This document shows positions 12,276 to 25,500 of a DNA stretch of 64,000 bases, one piece after another. The notes beneath the pieces are model-generated. The model saw only the letters and a program-made list of their open reading frames with translations. It did not search any database and was not told the origin of the DNA. The stretch lies in assembly GCF_000002075.1 (NCBI RefSeq), contig NW_004797434.1, positions 11,295-75,294 on the forward strand, written 5' to 3'. Source of the stretch: Aplysia californica. Lineage: Eukaryota; Mollusca; Gastropoda; Aplysiida; Aplysiidae. The first letter of the stretch is position 1, and each line of letters starts with the position of its first letter. The translations under genes and the position numbers were made by a program.

Positions 12276-12761
12276 CTGAGTCTGACAGGCCTGACCTAAA
12301 TCCTTAACAGGACAAGAGTTAATACACAGCAAGATGAAGAGGCAGCGATTCCCAAGTTGTTGGAGCTTGCACAGCAGCACAGACCAGACAGGACGAGACA
12401 AAGTACAATTCTCCCGCAAAGAGAAAGGGAATGACACAACATGACGGGTTCTAGGCCGGTGGACAAGTGGAAAGACGTTATTAACCTTCACAGAATGGCG
12501 TCAACACCTGAGCCAATCAGCGACACAAATGTGACAAATTAATCAAACAACTCCTTTTCCCTGCATTCTATTAACACTCAAAAGAGTTTCAAGGGGAGCG
12601 GAATCATACCGTTCTTATTTACACCCTGTACTTTCACCCTTTCCCCCAAGTTTTTTTTTTGTTAATGAAGAGAAAGTTTTTACAAACCATAAATGTGTTC
12701 CTACACATTTTAATATTTACATTTAAAATGTACATTTTTACAAGTACAACAACTCATAAGA

Positions 12762-13549
12762 TTAGAACTTATTTCTACTGTCAATGTACCGTGAAGAAGA
12801 AGAAGATGATGATGATGATGCTGCCTTGCTGCTCTTGTTTTTCCCACTTGAGCTGTGATGCGGGTGATAATGTCTGTGCGATGATGATGATGACGACGAA
12901 GATGATGATGAGGACGACAAAGATGATAATGACACGGTTGAAATTCGATGGGGCGGTGGTCTCGGGGGTAGAGGTGGCGGCGGCGGAGGATGGTCGCTGG
13001 GTACAACGTTTCCACTCACAGCTGGCCCCTGGGTGGGTGTCCTGTGATTGTAGTCATACTGTTTGGTCACTGAAGCAGCACTACCGTGAGCCCCAGAGGA
13101 CGAGGGAGTGTGAGAGGATGGCCCCGCCGTGCCACCAGAACTCGGCCACATGTGGAACTGGGATGGGTGTGGCAGGCCAGTGGGGTGATGTGGAGGAGGA
13201 GGAGGAGGGTTCAACAGGGAGGATGATGGCGAGGAGGATGATGATGATGACGAAGACGATGATGACGACGACAAGGACGATGAAGAAGGGTGTTGTTGCG
13301 AGGCCTGTGGGGGAGGAGGGTGCATGTACGCCGGCGGCTGACTGTTCATACGTGGAGAATGTGGCATGCCTGGAGCGGAACTGGGAAACACCATGCTTCC
13401 TGCACTGCCCGGTCTGTCGTGCCCAACAGGTCCCGAGGCTCTTACGGGAGGGGGAACCGAGAGTGAAGTCGACGAAATACAAGACTGTTGCTGGTGGAAG
13501 CTGAAGTTCACTCCTGTACTGCCATTGATTAACGGCTGAACCGAAGAGC
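12762..13549 (-). CDS. KMT2E: KMT2E last coding exon, Ser and Pro homopolymer-rich
   Basis: 262 residues to a TAA at 12762-12764. It contains poly-Ser runs (longest 15 or so), several Pro runs ([13 protein letters not shown]) and a Ser/His-rich end [13 protein letters not shown]. The Ser codons are mixed TCA/TCG/TCC, so the tract is not a pure trinucleotide expansion. The antisense strand is also open for long stretches because of this composition and should not be read as a gene. Confidence 0.88.
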
Positions 13550-16500
13550 CTGTTAGATAGAACAATGAATAAATGAATAAATAAAAGAGTGAATGCAGAA
13601 TGAATGAATGAACGAATGAAATTTTATCGATCTCTGACAAGAAAGTTTACATCCACTGCTTTTGCGCAAAACTCCGCCATATGCCATTTTGAAAAGTGAA
13701 TTACACTGAACAGTTTATGTGGTCATATTCATGGGTAGATTACAAGTTCATCAGTGTATGTTCACTCTGTCTTTCTTTCCCTCAATGAGAATCTCATGCT
13801 GACAGGACAACATGCACAGAAAAATACAAAGCTCGAAATAACTCTAGTGTACCCCTTTTGTTTTCAGCCTCCTCCCCCCCCCTCCCAAATTTGCCTTCTT
13901 CAATCCCCACACTAAATGCAGTTCCCCCCAGTAGCCATCTATTAGAACAAGGTCACTATTAAACATTCATGGGTTACTACTCTTAGCTTGCTTTGCAGGG
14001 CACAAGTCCAGATTTTCTTAAGAAAAATTTAAAAAAAGGACAGAGGACCTTTTCGTCACAACCAGGAGCTGCTAAAACCAGATGTACAGTGTTCACAATT
14101 CTATAAAAAGCAAGTTGAGAGCAAGCTCTTTACCCCCCCCCCCCATAGTTTCATTTGTTATGCTCTGTTAAGCCCCCCCCCCCCCCAGTAACAGAGCAAA
14201 CATCGTCTTCCATACTGAAAAACAAAACACAAGGGAAACTCAAGCACAACAAGTTTTGAAATCATCAAATAAAAATACATGGCAGCTGCATTTTTTTCTT
14301 TTTAACAAGAAAATTCTCAGAGAGAGAGAGAGAGAGAGAGAAAAAAAAGGGGAATGTCCACTGCTACTAAGATCTGAGCCATCATCAGGCACTCACCGCT
14401 GTAAGCCCCTGACCCAGCTCTCATGTGGCTGGAAGGTGTGACAAAACTGTGCGCGGCAGACGTCTGTGGGTACGGAGAGCTAGCGCTGAGTGGGGGTGGT
14501 GGCGGAGCACTGTCTTCTGCACCACCATTTGAAGAAGCAACTTCTGACTCATCTGATCGAACTGAAAAACACAAGGTAAAAGCAAGGTGTAAAAAAAAAA
14601 AAAAAAAAAAAAAGCAGAAACACCCACAAGGAGAATTTTCAAAACCTCGTTTACCAAGATCTAGAATGAGAAAGAGAAGCAGCACTTCATAATCAATAAT
14701 TCACCTTGCCATATCAGTATCATCAGCTTCCTAAACCATCATGGTAAACTATTATAATCAATTGTTGGTATACACACTGTACTGTGTACATTAACCGTCT
14801 CCTCTCTGTATCTGAAGGTTCTGCACCTGTAAATTCAACAAACAGTAGACCACAAAGAAAACTGCACAAAACACCAAAAAGTGGGTACTACCCTTTCCCA
14901 CTACTTTTATTTACAAAATTCACACTGTATTAATGAACCGAACCGTAAGCATTTGTGAATTCTTTTAGTTTAGTTTAAGTACAAGTTTAACGGTGCTCAC
15001 AACTGCATAAGGTCATATGAGCGCCAAGGGGTGGATGTCAGCAGAAAAGTCCTTACAGGGAATCAGACTTACTCTGCTCACCTCTCTAGCTTCAACAGCG
15101 CAAAGTCTGCTTCGACTATCAAGGCACCCTCGAAATAGTGGGTCACAAAAGTGTGACAAACATACACAAGAAGTAGAGGAAAAACGACAATAGTAAGGAT
15201 TAGGAAAGAAAAAGCTGGAGTTCCCTGTTGTAGATCAGGCACAGTTATGAGCGTGACATTGATGAATCAGTCCATTTACAATTCTACTGTGCAAGAACGA
15301 GAAATGTCCCCCCTTTGGGAATGGCCTAAAGACTCTTCAGTCAGTGGCACCACACCGCCCCGGGGGGCATTTGTGAATTCTAATGTTAATACATTTATAG
15401 TGTGTGTGCATATATCAAAGAACCACAAACTGAGCTCATGAGATGGCAACAGTACATCACACAAACATAAATACAGGATTTTCACAGAAACATCATAGAA
15501 AGGGTCTGCCCAGCTTCACAGGAAAGCTATCCTCATGACTTTTCTCAAGAATTTATGAATGGCATGGATTTAACAGATGACTAGTACTTACTTGGTCATT
15601 TATAAAAGATAAGAACAATAAAAGACACAGACACAGAACAGTAAATATATATATAACACAAATACATAGCTAGACAAAAACTGCAACCGCCCTTTTTAGC
15701 ATGAACATTGATTGGAAGAAATAACGGACCCCCCTATAAGAGCTAAAATACACTGCAAGAACCTGCAATGACCAGGTAAAATCCATCTACACAGAAAACA
15801 CAGACCTTCTTTAGTCAATTCTTGAGACAAATTTGTTCAATGAATGTAGGAAAACTTACAGAAACAGAACATAACATACTTTTTCTTACCAAAGAGCCAC
15901 AACAATAATGAAAAATAAATCATCTGAGAAGATCTACAGCAAGACATCATAGCAACAAGGTCAGACAAGATTATTGTAATCTAGGCATCCATTCTAGGGG
16001 CCTTGTGAGCCCTAAAGTGCTGTTGACATATACAGCAAACACAACTTTAGGTGCAAAACAAACAAAAGATATTTATAAATTTCACAGGCACAGCAAGAAA
16101 TTTGCCCAATTTCTTTACAGAAGCAAAGAAAACTCTTAGAAAAAAAGACTTCATCTCTTATTTCTTCCCCCTTGATTCTCCTATTCAAACAAAAATGAAT
16201 TTCTGTGCTCATTCTGTCCTCACTAAACATAAACAGAAGGAGACTCTGGAGTTTTCATCAATTCTCCATCATTAAGTAAATGTGTTGGGGATCATATTAC
16301 AATTTAATCCAAGTTTCATCGTTTCAGACAAAATAGGCTTTTCTTCAGTCAATATTCTTTTAATTTGTATTTTTCGCAAATAGCTGCCATTATAGACCAT
16401 ATCAGCGACAATTATAATTATCTATAATACGGCTGAACTGACAAAACAACTTAGACCGGCTAAAAATAATTCGTGCTAAGCACAACGAGGCACCAAAAAT

Positions 16501-19500
16501 ATACTGACTGCTATAGAAGTAACAATAACAACAGAACATATCAACCTACCTTACAATAAACAAGAGAGCTAAGAAAGACTATAACTTGAAAAAATTGAGA
16601 ATTTTGCAAGACGCACTACACTGTTCACCATCAGATTTCACAACGTACAACACACAATTTCAAATATATCAGCAGAGCAGAAGAAGGTCCCTGCCATTCC
16701 ACCTTCAGCATAATGGCAAAAACTTGCAAGATATATAGTTTTAGTTTTAGTAGATGTTTTACGGCGCTCGCAACTGCATAAGGTCATATGAGCGCCAAAA
16801 GATTAGAGGTGTTACAAGAGAGTAACAAACATATAAAAGAAGAAGGGGAGATAAGGATGATAAATGTTTGATAGGAAAGAAGAAGCAAACCACACCAGAG
16901 CACCCGCCAACCACCCACTGCAAGATATATGTCTCTATGAAAAGTTTGATAGATTCTACTTGTAAGGAAGTGAACAATCAGCTATATAACACCAAAAAAC
17001 AGTGCGTTTTACAGACTGCAACATTTGGGCAACAGAACGCCTACTATTTAGAACATACATACTGATGATACTGACCATTTCAAAGAATAATACAGACAAA
17101 ATATCAAAAAATATTTATGCAGAGGACATTTCGTAAGAAAAATGAACCCTCAACAGCTTCACAAGGGACAAACAAAAAGTGGTGATACAAACAGCATTAC
17201 ACAGACCAAAGTAAAACATAACATAAAAGAAAGAAAATTATTTTTTAAAATATCCACAATAAATACAAACATTTCAAAGCAAAAAATATATATAAAGTGG
17301 AAGAAGGAGTCAACTAAATAAGAAAGCAAAGCAAGCACAGAATGAAAAGAGCAAAAGGGTGTGGGCGGGGAGACAGGCAACACAGTCCACATCAATATGA
17401 AGAAGACCAGCATGCAGCAGACGCGGACAACTGAGGTTTGTCCCGTCTGCCTGCACTCACCGTCGGTGACATTGCGTCGGGTGGTCTGGTGGTGGTGTGG
17501 GTGAGCCTGAGAGGCACCAAGAGGGTGGAGTGGAGGAGGATGAGGAGGAGGGGGTGGGGGAGGAGGGGGCGGAGGCGTTCCGGGCTCCCGGTGCTTCTTG
17601 GTATCTAGAGAGTAAGGTACAGGCAAGGTCAATCCCAACGTGTAGCCTCATCACATTCATTCAGACTAGGGAGCTGAGAAGCACCATTTTCGATACATGA
17701 CTTACAAGAAACTTGCTAGCTCTTGTTGTATGAGAGTTACTGTGGGTTTGCAAATTATAATTATAACAATAATTGTATTTCACTCTTTAGTGTCTGATGA
17801 TAACAAACGCATCTGCAGAGGAGAATAGCTCTTCTGCAAATTTAGAAGAAATGAGGATTAAGATGATTTGTGGATTCTGCTATAGCCAGTGAGACCAATT
17901 CTAGAACAGAATAGTTTTGAAATAGTTTGAGCATTTTAAAGCTTCATTTCCACTGTAAGACAATTGTAAAACTCAGCTCTTTGATGCTAATCCCTGTTTT
18001 CATTCTTGTGTACTCCATGATGCTGCAATTATTTGTCATTCTGTCTATTTCAATACTCCTGCCATCTTCATACAGGCAGACTGGCAAGAGCATAAGCACT
18101 TACTTACATCTTTAATTGTAAAACAAGACACTTGACCTATGCTTTAAAAAGAAGACTGCCAAACGCTTTGTGAGTGTATATATCTATCAACTACCAACCC
18201 ATGTGGACGAGACAGTTTTGTACCATTTTGTGTTATAAGCGAGAGACTTCAAGGGAAGAATGTCAATTGTTCTTTGGTTCAGAAATGTACAAAGCGCATG
18301 AGACAATTGTAAAGCTGCATTTTCATGCTGGCACCTGATGTGAGAAGACAAAATCGTTGCTGCAGGAATAGAACAGTGCATTTTCCCTCCAAAAGCACTG
18401 GATAAAAACCTATGGCAAAAGGCAAGAGTAGGGCAACCGCACCACTGGAAGCAAAGCAAATTACTAACTAGGTCGCTCTTGGCTTAATGTAGTGAGGACT
18501 CTAAGTCAGTCATATGTTTATACAACACCTGCATTTTTCTGTATTTTTCCATGTACACTGCACCAAAATATAAGGAAGGTTCACAAATGCCCTGGAAGCA
18601 GAGAAAAGTTAGCCTGGATTTAGTATGCTTGTAAGTACTGCTCAACATAACCGCCAAGCTGGAAAATGTATACGATGAGCTGAAGATATTAGAGTAAACT
18701 AAAAAAATCCAAGTGGTCTGATAAAATAGAACTAAGCACTAGCTATGTACATAAAATTTCATGACAAAAACTTACCACTTTTCTGTTTACCAGAGTCCTC
18801 CTCGACATCTTCCACACCAAACTCCAATCTCAGCCTTTCTGTCAGGCTTAATTGTTTCTCGGGTTTACTGCTCTTCGCCTTTCTTTTCTCGTCTGTAACA
18901 AAATATAGATGATGACAACTCAAAAATGTCATAGGGGACAGTATAAGTCTAATTCAGATGTCATGAGACCTATAAAACAGAAAATACCTCTCTCGTCACA
19001 ATGAAAATATAAACTGAACTTATAAAATGTCAGTACCGACACCCTACAAATAAAAATAGTGCTTTTACTACATTAAACTCAGGCGCAATAACGACTGGAA
19101 GCTTCATTCCCAGCATTTAACACTTTGCAGTGACATCTCGCCGATGGTTACCATCCAGTTTCTTTGGATTTTCCAAAAAAACACCTGTGCCTTTTATGGC
19201 AAGGGTTTTTAATTATATGGGCCTTGTGATGGCAAAGTGTTAAAGAGTGTTTCTGACAACCCAACAAGTTGAAAAGTGAGAACAATGTGAATATGACACA
19301 AAAACAAAACAGCCTAAAAAAAATAAAATGCAACAGACAGCAAAACAACATGGTGATGTAATGATTTACAAAGAAGAGGAAAGTCTATATTAAATTTAGG
19401 AAGCATTAAATGTAATGACAAGTTGTATACCTTTCCTAGGATCAGAAGACTTAAACAAGGGAAGCGTTGCCAGCGTAGGCATCCGATGCTTCCGCGGATT

Positions 19501-22500
19501 CAATGGTGCTGATGATCTTGAAGGTGAGTGTGAGGACGATGAAGGTGAAGTGCTTGAACGGCTGGCTGAAAAACTGTTCTGATGCAGAACGGTGGATGAG
19601 GACAATAATGATGAAGATAATGCAGAGGAAGAAGATGATGAGGAACCAGAGCTCGGAGATGTCTTTGTCTCCGTAGCTGACGCCGGTTTGTCTTTCAAAC
19701 GCTTCCAGTACTCAAACAAGCTGACCTGAAATTGCACATTTAAAAAACAGGACCTCAAGATCAAGATAAATTGGGACATGTCAAGGGGGTTTACATGGAG
19801 AAAAGGCTGAACGCCCATCTGGCAGAGAAGAGGACAGTAAAAAAAAGACATTAGAAACTAGATGCCACACGGGCGAGAAAGAAAATGATTTTCATTCCTT
19901 TGACAAAAGTACAGTCAAATCTGCTCTACCAACCAGCCTACTGAAGACAAATAAGTGGTACAAATGAACAACTACCTCAGCCCTGTGTTTTCTTCTATTT
20001 TACAATGACACTGTCCAAAATGAGCTCTTGTCTCCTCAACAATTGGAAGTTGTCTTGCACATCAGTAAAGGGCTTCAAGAAGCTTAAATCATCATTGGCT
20101 TTCTCACCCCGGATCAGGATAAGGCCCACAAACAAACACTTTCCACTTTTCCCAACCCTAGGCTAGCCCCACTTAATTACTTAATATCATTTCATGTCTT
20201 CCAAAGTTTCTGTACATCAATTTCTTTGACTCTTTTCCTGGTTCCACTTGGTCTTCCCCTTGACCTTTTACCCTTGAGACTAAAAGAAGAACTCAAATGA
20301 CCGCTTATTGTTGGCAAATCAGAAACAAACATCTCAGTGATATTTAAGAAGTTGGACCTACAAGCAGTGCCCTCCTACCACCTGTACAACACTCAGGAAC
20401 TAGACAAACAGAATTAGTAAACTAAACAAGAAGCCTAAAGCACCTAGAGAGGAAACAACAAGCAGAGGAAGACATGAGACGATAACGCTTATAAAGAGGA
20501 GCAGTTGGAAGAAGGGACTACTGAAAAAATCCTGAATTTTCACAGAAATTAACTTTCAATGACTTACCAATCAAATACAGACTGTAACATTAGCTGATTA
20601 CTCTCCTAGCCTGAACTGTAACGCACATGTAATTTACACTGTAACTCATTTACAGAGAGAGAAAAATCTAGACCACATTGTTCTAAAAAGATAAAAATAG
20701 CTTACCGATTTACCCATTTCTCAACTTTCTCAATGCTATCTTTTATGTTCCCACTTCTTGAATAACCTTACAGTGTTGAAATGGGCTTTAAAGCTATTCA
20801 ATTTTTTTCACATTTTTTCTTTGCTTTCTGTCTGTTGTTTCAGTCCATCCATCTAGCTTTTCCCTGCAAGAAATGACTGATATTGTCTTGATATAATGCT
20901 GCTCTACATTTAAACTTAATGCTATCTTTTAAGCAGAATTTGTGTTGTGTAAACATATGTAGGGGGGCTCTCGTGGCCTAGAGGTTAAGGTGTTGGCCTC
21001 TCATTCAAAGGTCCCGGGTTCGAATCCGGGTAGCGACCGGAAAATTTTCTGCTCTAAAATTGTCTCCTTTCACTTCCTTTCCTGCTCTCTAGCAATGTTC
21101 TGTCGTCTGCTTTCAATTCCACTTTCTGCCCCAACCCCCGCACCTCCTTTGCCCCCTCCTCTGGGCTCCTGACTCTTTCTGCAGCCTTTCTACTGCTACT
21201 CCTTGGCTCCTCCTTACTGCTGTCTTTCTGCCACACCCCTGATCTTCTGGTAGGAAAGATCTACACCTAGCCTTCTCGGACAAGGGCGAAAAATCTCGGA
21301 GGGCCCGTGTGCAAGTTGCGCACGTTAAAGATCCCTTGGTGGTCTAAAATCGATAAGAGAAGGCTTCGGCCGCCACCCGGGCAAAATTCAAAATTTCCTA
21401 CCAACTGAAAATATTAGGTGTGTCCCGCGCGCTCATATGACCTATGCAGTTGAGAGCGCCGTAAAACACTTTACAAAAACAAAACAAAAAAAACAAACAT
21501 ATGTAGTAATAACATGACCACTATGTAGAACTTGACTTAAAAGCAAGGAAAACAAAGAAACAGTCTAAAAGCTGACACTCCTGTCACACAGATGCATATT
21601 TCCAACTCAACATTTTACTGGCCACAATGAATAAAATTTACAGAGAAATATTATTTGAGATCTCAGGTAGAACTGCATGCACCTCCCAACGGCATCTCAC
21701 AATACAACAGGAAGGGAAAAAGTATGTACGAAAGCAAGTTCTCAGGTAGAGACATAGAAAATGTAGAGGTGTTTTTATGTTGACTGATATACTCAAATTA
21801 AAAATTCTCCCCACTCCGAAATCAAATTTGAGTCTTCTGTGTGCGATGACAAAGCATCGTAACAACTACACCACAGAGGCCAGTAATGACATAGGACACA
21901 AGACAGCCTTCAGCACTGCGAGACAAACAGGGCCCTGAGACAAGAAATGTGGCCAACCACATTGACACAACAAGAGAAGCTATATGGGCCGACAGATGAA
22001 CCGAGCTGGATGGCCCAATATACGGCAGATACTGGACTTTTAGAGTGATGCGATCGAGAAGAAGAAGAAGAAGAAGACACAGGACACCAGCATAAATATT
22101 CCTAAAAGTCTGTGAAAACATACCTTCTTTTTCGCTGCTGGGGCTGCTTCTGCCGAGGAAGAGATGGAGGAGGAAGAACCTGGGGCAGCCAACCCACAGC
22201 CACTGTGAGGAGAAACCGACGCACTCGAACCTGGTGTGGTGGAGCTCAAGTCATCTTCAACTCGGCCAGCACTGGGGGACAACAACGACGTGGAAAGGGC
22301 TGACGGGCAAGACGACAAGGAGAGCGCAGACAGTGACGAGGATGGAGGCTGACATTCAGAGCCGCTTGGCAAGTCATTGCTGCTGACACACACAGTGCCA
22401 GCTTGTGACAAAAAGATAGAGCCACTGACAGACGGCGACGAAGATCCTTCGTCCTTGGAGCTGGGAGATGATGCAGACACCCTGGACTGCACAGCAGAAG

Positions 22501-25500
22501 AACCTTGAGCAGATGCTGACGACGTAATAGGCGACATTTGAGAGCTGTACTCCTGGGCAACAGATGACATTGCATTGTCTGACATTGCCTCTCCCGGCCC
22601 AAGGACGTCGTTGTCCCACACTGTGTGGCAACTCCGCACCTCCAAGAGATTTGACGATGACACACCTTGACCTTCCACAGAAGAATCGTCATTGCCTACA
22701 GAGTTTTCTTGCAACACACGACCCGATCGTTCAAAGTTACTGTCACAGAAACTGTCGACAGCTCCTGTAGAACTGTTGGAAGTTGTCTCTGCCGGAGCAG
22801 GCGCAAAGCTGCAGAGTTCTTTGGCCGACTCCCCACAAGTCGAGTCCACATTCCCATCTGCAGAGTTCAAGTCACTCACCACATCCTCTACATTGTGAGA
22901 CTCGGACACAATACCTTCCCCTGAAACATCCGCTTCGCTGTTACTCGCAACCTCGGGACAAGCCAGTGGGTTTCCCCTAGCCTCTACATCGTGCGCTACA
23001 CTGGCTGAATCACACATTTCCCCCCGTTCCTCCTCCTCTCTCGCAGTATGCACGTCGCTGTCCATCTCCTCTTCCTCCTCTTGCCGTGCCTGACTCTCCT
23101 CCACCTCCATGCTATGCGAGTCACAGTTCGTCCCCGACACCCCACCATCCCCTGCACTAACCCCACCCTGCTCCTCTTCTATGGAATCACACACAGACAC
23201 AGCATTGTCCTCCGCCGACTGTGAACACTGACCACTTGAACTGATGCCCTCGTTGGACACCTCTGGCCCCGCATTACTAACCGAGACGGTGGTCACCGCA
23301 TCTCTCGCACTCGATATGCTAACGCTGACCTCATCCTGGTCAGGGAATACTGATGACGTCGAGCCACCTGCGCGGCTGACCCTATTTACATGCTGGGAAC
23401 TGTCCACAACCTCCTCGTCCCGACTGAGGCCAGCCACCGCTCTCTCCTCCCCCCCTCCTGGCTCACTAATACGAACCTGCACGACAGAAGAGTCCGTGCA
23501 CCCATTATCACAGATGTCAATGTTATTATGGCCTGAAACAGGCAAAGGCAGAGAGTTCACAATGTCTTCCGAGCTGTTCACTTGGCAGTCGCCCACTGTG
23601 TCACGAGTCCTCCTCTCCTGAACCGCGTCCAGCTGAAACAACCTCTCGTTCAAGTTCACCACAGCCGAGCTGTCGCTGAGGGAGGATGGCTCCATCTCGT
23701 GGGCATTGAGGTCCACCCGCACGGTGGCCGGGCTGTCAATGTCCATGATGGATTTGGTGGTCACACACCCTGCCTCACTGCCCTCCTCCATGAGGTTGTT
23801 CACCCCGTTATATACACTACTGCTATTTACAACCACCACAGTGGAGGTGGAAGCCGAGCTGCCAATTCCGCTGTCTTCCTCCAGTTTAGCAGAAATGACT
23901 TCTCGGAAAGGAGCCCCTATGTGACCAAGGCCATTCTCACGAAACAACAGAGATGAGCTCGCCTGGGGAGCCTTCTCCTTCCCTCCCTCAGCACTACTGT
24001 CAACTTCCATCTTCTCAAAAATGTTCCTTAATTTGAGAGGAAAATGAGAGCTGGATGGTGGAGGCACGTTGACCGAGCTCACGCTAGGCCTCACCCCAGA
24101 CAGTCCATTCATCCTGGCCACTGAGGAAGCAGTCACTGAAATAGGATCAACTTTCACGGGTGGGAATACACCAGAAGACGGCGAAGCTTCTGAACCAGAA
24201 TCGTCTCTGTGATTCAGGTGGCTTGGTGTGCTGTTGAGTGATACGTGCGTGGAGCTAGCAGATGCACTTGCTCTTCTTTCCTCTGGTATGGTGCCCGAGA
24301 AACCATTCTGAATGGGGTAGTTCTTGTGCAACAACAGTCGCTATGGGCCACAAAGGAACAAAAGAACAAAAAAGTAAGAATTAAAAGAAAACTAACATAA
24401 AGTAACACACAACATGAAACCAATGGGTTAATATCAAGAACAATTTCAACATAGGCTACACAAATTGTGCAATTTCCAACTTTTGAATTATAAAAGGCAA
24501 ATCCTCATTAGATAGAAATGAAAAGATTTATTTCATTTATCACACGCATGCATTGCCGCAGCAGAAAGATCAAAAACAATTTCAGTCTCTTTCACTCATA
24601 CTCTTTCTCTCATACACCAACATAGAAATTGGAGGAAAAGACCAAACTTTACAAAAGGTATTTTGTCACAAAACAACATTTGTAACACACAATGCCAAAG
24701 CCCCTTGCTATGGTCGCTTTAGTCAATTCATACAAAAGTATTACTCTTTCCTCAGTTTTAAATTTTAGGCTTGGAAAAATATTTCAATGGAAAATGTAGC
24801 ACAAATGATACACACAACATTTCTCAAGTATTAACACTAAGCCTATCCCTTTCACTCACTTCATCTTTACACAACATGTTATTTCTATTCTGCTTGGGAG
24901 CGCACAAACGTTGACAGTAATATAAAAATTCTTAACACAAGAACACTAACAATGTAGCAGTTCTTATGTTATGCGGATGTCAATAGCCTCAGTCTGAAAA
25001 AGAGGACATCAAATTTCTGGTACGGGGGGGGGAGACACCATGAGACACTTCAGCCAACTGACCCAACATAAAAGTGACTTTGAATCGACTCCTGCCCACA
25101 CAAGCCTCCCTAAGGAAGGTAGCACAAGGTACCATGCACACAGTTACAAAAACCTTGGTTTAACTGAAAGTCTTACATCATCTGTGCTGTGTCTGTGCGG
25201 AGGGAAGAACTGCTTCACTCCGTTGGTTCTCGGCGCCACACCGATGCTGTTGGAGGCAAAGCTTTCTGCCAGGACACCAGCACTGGGGGAGATGACGGAC
25301 CCACTGCTCTCGCCAGACAAAGACTCTCGCATTAACCGGCGCTTCTTCAGGGGTGTCACAAAATCTGAGAGAAAGATAAGCATTCAAGATGTTCAAATAA
25401 CAGTACCCTCCGAACACTGTAAATGGCAAAAAAAAAATAGTGATAACCATAAAAATCCCCCCCCTCCTCCCCATTAAAAAAAAACCCCAGGCAATATAAC

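Larger units (their letters stand above)
7107..12761 (-). other. Stretch without recognised gene; possible long 3' UTR of KMT2E
   Basis: No reading frame here resembles a known protein on either strand. The minus strand is T-rich over long stretches (for example 9370-9990), as animal 3' UTRs often are. Minus-strand poly(A) hexamers lie at 12143-12148 and, distally, at 7107-7112 (AATAAA), the latter followed by T/GT-rich sequence. The 3' end of KMT2E could be at either hexamer or elsewhere; sequence alone does not decide. The region also holds a SINE (7600-7912), a possible hAT end (11932-12275) and poly-C/G runs at 8671-8680, 10110-10129 and 12064-12082. Confidence 0.35.

Noticed and set aside
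12659-13504. Plus-strand 281-residue reading frame, Met-rich
   Set aside because: It is the antisense shadow of the Ser/Pro-rich last exon of KMT2E; the Met runs come from GAT/ATG repeats opposite Ser codons.
20963-21040. tRNA gene
   Set aside because: It has good A and B boxes, but it is the head of a 532-bp SINE with a 12-bp target duplication.
22040-22123. Extension of the long minus-strand frame past 22124
   Set aside because: The frame continues into an intron; AAG/GTATGT is a strong donor and the [12 protein letters not shown] junction matches the family.
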